Source: Paraescarpia echinospica (Eukaryota; Annelida; Polychaeta; Sabellida; Siboglinidae). Taken from it: a stretch of 64,000 nucleotides of DNA. The notes under the pieces were generated by a model. It saw only the letters and a program-made list of their open reading frames with translations. It had not been told where the DNA came from and made no database searches. Of this stretch, positions 57,481-64,000 are shown piece by piece. The stretch spans positions 48,804,715-48,868,714 of the forward strand of contig CM034531.1 in the NCBI GenBank assembly GCA_020002185.1, given 5' to 3'. Position numbers and translations under genes: made by a program. The stretch's first letter is position 1. Each line of letters opens with the position of its first letter.

Positions 57481-59121
57481 TAAAAAGTGTATTTTTATTT
57501 ATCTTTTCGCAAAGTAATATAAACCAAGCTATTTTATATCCTCTGGACTTGCATGAATACGTCTGTCGAAGAGCATCTCCTGCACTCTTGATAAGAGCAT
57601 TATTCTGTCTGCAGGCGCGGTTAATGGGACTATTTGAGGACTTGCCCTTACTGTAGTCTTCTGCATAGAGAAAAAGCCAGCATTGAATTGGTGTTTGTAG
57701 GTTTGTAGGCCATCTCGCACAGATAGATTGGGAAAGCGGGAGCTTAATTGTTTCGGGCTAAGGTATTGAACTAACGAAAACTGTCTAGTCATAACCAGAA
57801 TGAGTGTATTATATTATATAACGTGTTAATGTTATGGATAGTATTACACTGTCCTGTTATGGCGCATGTTAAATATAACCTACTGTTAACAAAATGAATG
57901 CATTAGTAACTTATGGAATGCATTAGTAACTTATGGAATGCACCTAAAATTTGTTATAGTTTTGCAATTAACACAATTCAGTTCAAATCTGTAATTTAAA
58001 AAAGAGGCAGTCTGTTCCGCATTTTTATTTGTTAATTATAAATGTTCTTGAGACAGGAATACATTTGTTGTTGGCAGACTGCCTGCCAATTTGTTATTAG
58101 CAAGCCAATAAGATTATTACCAAATGAATGGTTCGTCCCGCAAAATTTCAAATTGAAAACAAAATATTCGGTTTCAAAACTAGCTTTATTGGTAATTTTG
58201 TCGAGGTGAGCTGGATTAACTGCAGTATCCTTTGATGTTAAAAAACACATTCAGTTCAGCAGACTGCATGTTTAAAATTACTAACCTTGTTGATTCCAAG
58301 TAACCCTGTTCTTGAAATATCAATAATTTGTATAAATCCAATAGGGACGCCAACTATTACTGGTTTGCCATATGATTAGAATTTCAAAGAACGATCTTGA
58401 TCCACTATCTGCCATCGACAAAATACTCAGGGGGACTGTGTCGTGAAATTACGAGGTGTTTAGACTCAAAAGTGTATTTGGAACACTTTATAATTTCACT
58501 GAATGAATAACTAACTTGTATAAATAAAAAATTGGCCACCAAATATCAATAGGTTGCCATATACAGAATGTTTACTCTCACATGACATATTTGAGGGATT
58601 TAAAATTCCTTATTGTTTTTTGACACAAGGATACACTTGTAATATCATAACATTTGACTGCTTGCATATGGTTGATTTGCGTATAACAAATGTGTTCAAA
58701 AATGTGGAATATAAATATCAACCGCGGAGCTACAGTTACATATTGCTGCTTTGATCTTGACAATTGATCTTGAACAACTTAATCAGTTTTCCGCTAAATT
58801 GGCCCTTTTGAAATTAAATATAACTGACACATTTCCATGATTGCCATCATGAATGTTCTTGATCTTTGGGGTATATAGAGATATCCAGATATATGTGATT
58901 TTAGAAATATCATTTACTGCTCCATTTACTGTGACATACGATGAAACTCTCGCATTAGACTGCAATGGACGAAGATGCTTCAAATTCACAGTAACGTTTT
59001 AAAAATATATAATAAATATCATAATGCTATGTGTAATTGTTTATCATGAGAACTATGTCAGACACGTCTGAGATAAAATATTTGATGTGACTTTGAATAC
59101 CGGTGTTTCAATTTGTTTCAG
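57481..59121. other. Non-coding stretch before the membrane-protein exon
   Basis: AT-rich. There is a 21-bp direct duplication (ATGCATTAGTAACTTATGGA) at about 57897-57940. No exon is supported until the acceptor at 59121. Confidence 0.4.
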
Positions 59122-59520
59122 TGTTGCGGGCTGCTGAAAGTATTGGTGCGAAAGTTGTCTTTGGTCTCATTGCGTCGATCCACGTACTTGTTCTCCGTTG
59201 CTCTTGTTATGGTCATCTACTTCGTCAGATTTGTATATTTTAATGCGGGCCAGCCTGGTGATATTCACGAAGTCACATATCATTATGAAGGTGTTTTATT
59301 AAATGGCACACGGTATGAGATGGTACGTGTGAACCGTTCAATGCGACGCCTAATTGAAGGAAGCTCAGTTGAGGCGCCAACACAAAACGTACGCGAGGAG
59401 CTGGCAAACACGTTGCTCTCCGATGTGGGATTCAAATATGTGGTACGACCAGTGAGACAGATAAAGAAATTGGAAAAGGATCCGCTGTTGTCAAACGACC
59501 ACATATACTATGCGAAAAAG
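59122..59520 (+). CDS. Exon of an unidentified type II membrane protein
   Basis: Acceptor AATTTGTTTCAG and donor AAAAAG|GTATAT bound 133 codons, phase 0 on both sides. The peptide starts with a short basic segment (VRKLSLVSLRRST), then one hydrophobic span (LFSVALVMVIYFVRFVYF), then a polar ectodomain with two N-glycosylation sequons (NGT, NRS). Basic residues before the span predict cytoplasmic N terminus, as in Golgi glycosyltransferases and sulfotransferases, where such a first exon holds the anchor and stem. I do not recognise the family. The first in-frame ATG is inside the span, so the start codon is probably in an earlier exon. Downstream exons were not found before the repeats. Confidence 0.65.
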
Positions 59521-59687
59521 GTATATACATACATCTGGCGTGAAACACAGGGACAAATCATACAATGGCCTTCACATTCACCAAAGGACCCGTTCTTGAC
59601 TCGGGACGAGATCAGTCGTTCGAACGCTCAACGTTGGTGCACACACGCATACGCACGCACAAATGCACGCATATGCACGCACGAACG

Positions 59688-59734
<47 letters not shown>

Positions 59735-59840
59735 TTATGTGGGACAACAATACCTGTATAGGAGCTACAAAATATGGCAAAATTTTATGTTCAAGGACAG
59801 ATTATATACGTACAATAAATAAATAAACAGTTGTCGCATA

Positions 59841-59937
<97 letters not shown>

Positions 59938-60596
59938 TACATACACACCCACACCTTTACCTTCCTGCGTAAACAATGCTATCGGCATTAAGCGTCCGAA
60001 CGGTTATCAACCAATAAAACACAGCTGCTAACGTAACTGCCTTGGAAGTCACGCTCATTCTCGTAAGCCATACAGAGATGACGCCGATCGAGCGGCGAGA
60101 GTAGTTACGGGGTCAATCTGGATACGCAAATGCGGGTGCATGAAAATGTGGGACTGAAGATGCTGACTCACTTCCTGTTGCGAGCGCCCCCTAGCGGTTG
60201 TTGACCTAGTTAATGTGACTAGATAATTTCCCATAATTATCGCCCACACTCCCAGCGAGTGTTGGACGTTGTTTTAGTGCGTGCGTGAGTGTGCGTGTAA
60301 GGGAGGAGGAGGACGAGTGGTGGACGGTTTTTGACTACATTTTATGGGTTATAACATAATGATTTTGGACATCAGATGATGATGCATCAAATGAGGATCT
60401 GGAGATGCTGACTCATTTCCGGTAAGGAGCGCTCCTAGCGACTGTTCACCTAGTTAATGTGATGACGTTACATCCCTTAATTATCGCCCAATGTTGGTGT
60501 TGGAAGTTGTTTTAGTGCGTGCGTGCGTGTGCGCGTAAGTGAGCTTACCAGGAATGTGATCTATGAATAAAACTAACACAACACCATATTTTCAAT
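59521..60596. repeat. CA microsatellites and a tandem duplication
   Basis: (CA)n at about 59694-59723 and 59847-59932. A diverged duplication of about 140 bp follows: 60158-60300 and 60400-60538 share GATGCTGACTCA, GACCTAGTTAATGTGA, ATTATCGCCCA and GTTGTTTTAGTGCGTGCGTG. No coding. Confidence 0.85.
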
Positions 60597-60762
60597 TTAA
60601 TTTTCAGCCTCAGATTCATATCCTGAATCTGTCTCATCCGTATGGAGAATCCACCACTGGATAGGTGGAAGTGGCGGAGGTGGTGGTGGTGGCCCATGAA
60701 AGAATTCCAGTGGTTCCTCCATCACCCGGTAGTAGCTGTACCAATGTACAGCTTCCCAAACA
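60597..60762 (-). CDS. Candidate terminal exon, minus strand
   Basis: On the minus strand an acceptor (TTATACGTTTCAG) is followed by 54 open codons and a TAA: VWEAVHWYSYYRVMEE, a run of seven prolines after HG, LPPIQWWILHTDETDSGYES and EAEN. The composition looks protein-like, and an acidic C terminus is plausible. However, the opposite strand is also open over part of it and no upstream exon or downstream poly(A) signal was found. Treat as a hypothesis. Confidence 0.25.
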
Positions 60763-61450
60763 CTGAAACGTATAATTATAAAAAAAAATTGAAACAGTTA
60801 ATAACAAGAATGTCTACTACATTAACATTGGACGCACGTTTTTAAAGTTTGAAAATCAATGTAAAAAAAATTGAGTTTATAAAATACTTACATAAATACA
60901 CTCAACATCTTTTTTATAATTATAAAAGAAATTACAGGAACGGTTAGTAATGATAAATGACATATTTTTAATATTATCAATGAAGCCTCACTTTTAAATT
61001 TTAAACATCAAAGCATTTCCTTTCAGAAAAAGCTTTTTGTTGACACATCAAAAAATAGAGTTAACAAAACACTTGCATAACTCTTCATTTCAGAAAGGGG
61101 AATGCTTTTCAGGCAACAAAGAGATTACAACAAGAACGGTTGGTAATGTCATACGGCATCTGCTTTTTACAATCGAACGTGTGCGAGTGCACACTTTTTG
61201 AATGTGTATGAAACATCCTTTCAGACAACAAAGAGTTATTCAATACGAACGGTTGGCGATCACATCTAGTTTTATTTACCGAGAGTGTGCGAGCGCGAAT
61301 TTTTAATTGTGTCTTTCCTTGACTTTGAAAACACAGACAGGCAGTCAGTCTGGAATAACTAATATACATATATATTGAAGAATATGCCGTTTTCCTCATT
61401 AGTATCAATATGAATCACCGAATAGGTTCACTATATCAATGAATAAATTA
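60763..61450. repeat. AT-rich stretch with a ~110-bp diverged repeat
   Basis: 61109-61210 and 61221-61310 share GCAACAAAGAG, AACGGTTGG and GTGTGCGAG words; a weaker copy is near 60925. No coding. Confidence 0.55.
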
Positions 61451-61769
61451 CATGCAAGGTATACTGCCCAATAACCTGCAACGTATACTGCCCACTAACC
61501 TGCAAGGTGTACTGCTCACTAACCTTCAAGTTGTACTGACCACTAACCTGCATGATATACTGCCCACTAACCTGTAAGGTATACTTCCCATTAGCCTGCA
61601 AGGTATATTACCCACAAACCTGCAAGTTATATTGCCCACTAGTCTGCAAGGTGTATTGCCCACTAACCTGCAAGTGTGTACTGCCCACTAACCTGCAAGG
61701 TATATCGCCCACTAACCTGCAAGGTGTACTGCCCACTAACCTGCAAGGCATACTGTCCATTAACATGAC
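61451..61769. repeat. ~23-bp minisatellite, plus orientation
   Basis: About 14 units of CTGCCCACTAACCTGCAAGG plus TA(T)A with substitutions. Confidence 0.93.
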
Positions 61770-62342
61770 CTACGTCCGATTACCGTACAGGTTCACGATG
61801 TCTTTTTTACCCTATTTCCGGCTACCGCACATATTCACGATGTCTGTTTAACCCTACTTCCGGTTACCGTACAGGTTCCCGATATCAGGAAAGAGGCTAA
61901 CCCACCAATCGGTATTGATATCGCCGTCATGTCTCTCGATCAAAGTGAAACACAGTGGTTCAACAGCAGCGATGAATATGGCACAGAGATGCGCGAGCGT
62001 GCTTTATATGGACTCCTTTCCTGAGTCGATCAATCGATATCGGTAGTCCTTTGACGGTCTTTGAACTGTGGTGCAAAAGAGTTGTGTAATGACGTTAAAC
62101 CGTTTCCGTGGTGTAAACAACAATGGTTTCATATCAGAACTACCGCCTTTGAAGGATATCTGTTTCAGATAACCATTGTAACTACAGTGTGTCAGCTCTT
62201 TCAACAGTTGTTTTCGATTAGTTAGACAGAAACCTGGTCGTCAAAGTACAAAACAATTAATCACAATCACATCGCGCAGTTAGGGTATGTTTTTTTGTAG
62301 AAAGAGTATATGTGCGAATGTATGTGCGTGAGTGTGGTACGT

Positions 62343-62379
<37 letters not shown>
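61770..62379. other. Spacer between the two arrays
   Basis: It starts with three ~40-bp repeats around CGATTACCGTACAGGTTCAC (61785-61885). The rest has no recognised coding or repeat except a GT tract at 62338-62378. Confidence 0.5.
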
Positions 62380-62385
<6 letters not shown>

Positions 62386-62833
62386 ACTTGCAAGTTAGTG
62401 GGCAATACACCTTGCAGACTAGTTGGCAGGATACCTTTCAGATTAGTGAGCAGTACACCTTGCAGATTAGTAGGCCGTACACCTTGCAGATTAGTGTTCA
62501 TTATGACTAGCAGATTAGCGGGCAGTATACCTTGCAGATTAGTGGGCAGTACAACTTGCAGATTAGTGGGCCGTACACATTTGCAGATTAGTGGACAGGA
62601 TACCTAGCAGATTAGTGGGCAGTACACCTTGCAGATTAGTGGGCCGTACACACTTACAAGTTAGTAAGCAATACACCTTGCAGATTAGTGGGCCGTACAC
62701 ACTTACAGGTTAGTGGGTAGTATACCTTGCAGATTAGTGGGCAGCATACCTTGCAGGTTAGTGGGAAGTATATCTTGCAGGTTAGTGGGCAACACACACT
62801 TGCAGGTTAGTGAGCAATACACCTTGCAGACTC
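62380..62833. repeat. ~23-bp minisatellite, minus orientation
   Basis: About 19 units of TTGCAGATTAGTGGGCAGTA plus CAC/TAC, which is the reverse complement of the array at 61451. Confidence 0.93.
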
Positions 62834-62849
62834 ATCATGGTTTTGCTTA

Positions 62850-64000
62850 TCCATTTCCGGACGTTGCAGCCTTGATGGATTGTCTATAGGCAGCTCTTTC
62901 GTTTGCCAGTCTCCCCACTCGCCAGACGTCGGCTCCCATCCATTCATCTATGCCTTCCCCCATTGTCTCCTAGGTCTTCCTCTGCTTCTTCTGCCTTCCA
63001 CGTTTCCTTCCATTATTAGTCTCTCTAGAGACTGATGCCGTTTCACATGGCCGAAATAACTTAGTTTCTTTTTCTTTACAAAGTTCAATAAAGTCCCGGG
63101 TATAACACCAAGCTCTGCTGCGATGGATTCGTTAGTTCTGCGTTCTGTCCACGAAACTCGTAATATCTTTCTATAACACTTGTTTTCAAATGCATTTATA
63201 CGTTTTGTAATGTTCTTATTAAGAGTCCAGGTTTCGCATACATATGTAGCCGTTGGAAATATGCAGACTCGGATAATTCGTAGTTTCATATCTTTGTTCG
63301 TTGCTTTCTACAGCTTCTTCATTTCCGTCAACTTTTTACTCGCCATTGCCAACCTCCGCTTCATCTCTTTCGTCCCATCTCCGTCCATTTCTATCAGTGA
63401 CCCCAGATATTCAAAACTTTCCACTCGTTCTATTTCCTCGCCATCTACTGTGACCTCTGATGGTTGTCGACATCCCTTCACATCCATAATCTTAGTCTTC
63501 TTTACGTTTGGTTTCAGTCCTTTCCTCTCGCTGTGCTCTTTAACAGTAGTTATCAGTTTATCCAATCCCTCTTTTGTATCGGATATTAACGCTGTGTCAT
63601 CGGCATATCTCAATTCATATATCTCCTGTCCATTCACTTACAGTCCATTAAAAACTTGCTTCTCGTGTCAGTCTCAACTTCTCTCATGATATTCTCTGTG
63701 TATAGACTGAATAGGTGGGGGGGGGGACAAAATGCACCCCTGTCTCATTCCCTTTCCGACTGGCAACTAACATGTGGTATCACACTCTAATCTCACTGCA
63801 GACTGCTGTCCAACATATAAATTTTGGATAAGTGATGTAATTTTCTGGTCAAATCCCATGTGTATAAAGGTTTTCCATAGTTGTTGATGACTAACATTAT
63901 CAAAAGCTTTTGAATAATCTATGAAACAAATCCTAAGGTCATGGTTGAATTCTGTGCATTTCTGAATTAACATCTTCAGATTGAAAATGTAATCTCTTGT
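62850..64000 (-). pseudogene. Non-LTR retrotransposon reverse transcriptase, 3' part, runs off the right edge
   Basis: Minus strand from the right: LRICFIDYSKAFDNVSHQQL, VGQQSAVRLEC, a broken GMRQGCILSP-type block near 63740, LRYADDTALISDTKEGLDKL, FEYLGSLIEMDGDGTKEMKR, a stop near 63308, PTATYVCETWTLNKNI, SYFGHVKRHQSLERLI and GRRSRGRPRRQWGKA. The YADD catalytic box is intact, but stops near 63767, 63638 and 63308 break the frame. The C-terminal F-G-H-x-x-R and R-G-R-P-R-x-x-W blocks are shared with the tail at 23826. The 5' part is beyond the window. Confidence 0.85.

Overview
The window looks like AT-rich nuclear DNA of a marine-type invertebrate animal. Coding stretches are split by canonical GT-AG introns, the standard genetic code fits, and most of the sequence is transposon debris: several non-LTR retrotransposon families, hAT-like and TA-flanked DNA elements, a Mutator-like transposase relic, a Ty3/Gypsy tail, tRNA-derived SINEs, satellites and long CA/GT tracts. 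I cannot fix the phylum. A lophotrochozoan, cephalochordate, hemichordate or cnidarian would all fit.

One host gene is well supported on the + strand (12980-29513). Five exons join in perfect reading phase. They encode a BTB domain (12980-13385), a linker (15797-15899), an acidic and proline-rich segment (16242-16537), and a leucine-rich helix followed by a DUF4806-like domain (20931-21160 and 24278-24437). Exon 5 ends in phase 1 and two different downstream exons accept that phase. One is 26051-26208, which finishes the DUF4806-type C terminus and stops (450 aa), with its own poly(A) signal at 27065. The other is 27826-29513, a GC-rich exon with 15 C2H2 zinc fingers (960 aa in total). The locus therefore looks like a shared BTB module with alternative C termini, a logic known from insect BTB loci, but here the choice is between DUF4806 completion and a zinc-finger array.

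The introns of this gene are packed with repeats: antisense LINE tails, a SINE, a 646-bp hAT-like element with a perfect 8-bp target duplication, a 325-bp MITE, a 1389-bp TA-flanked element, and a 3.4-kb satellite of about 80 units of 42 bp. The satellite is bounded on both sides by copies of a ~190-bp TA-flanked MITE, and its unit begins with that MITE's terminal repeat, so it probably grew from the MITE end.

Left of the gene (1-12979): a 1.2-kb palindrome carrying two tRNA-like heads, a decayed LINE (3925-5706), a nested LINE inside another repeat (7029-8452), and a 21-bp minisatellite. Right of the gene (31-38 kb): a composite block flanked by two direct copies of a ~0.4-kb TIR element. 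It contains a broken His-Me finger (I-PpoI-like) endonuclease, a 30-bp minisatellite, and a broken Mutator-like transposase on the opposite strand that is split by a LINE insertion. From 38 to 59 kb there is mostly decayed repeat sequence (LINE fragments, a Gypsy pol tail, SINEs, a CTATAG-rich low-complexity tract, an 80-bp minisatellite). At 59122-59520 there is one credible exon of an unidentified type II membrane protein. The right edge holds oppositely oriented minisatellite arrays and a LINE on the minus strand that runs off the window.
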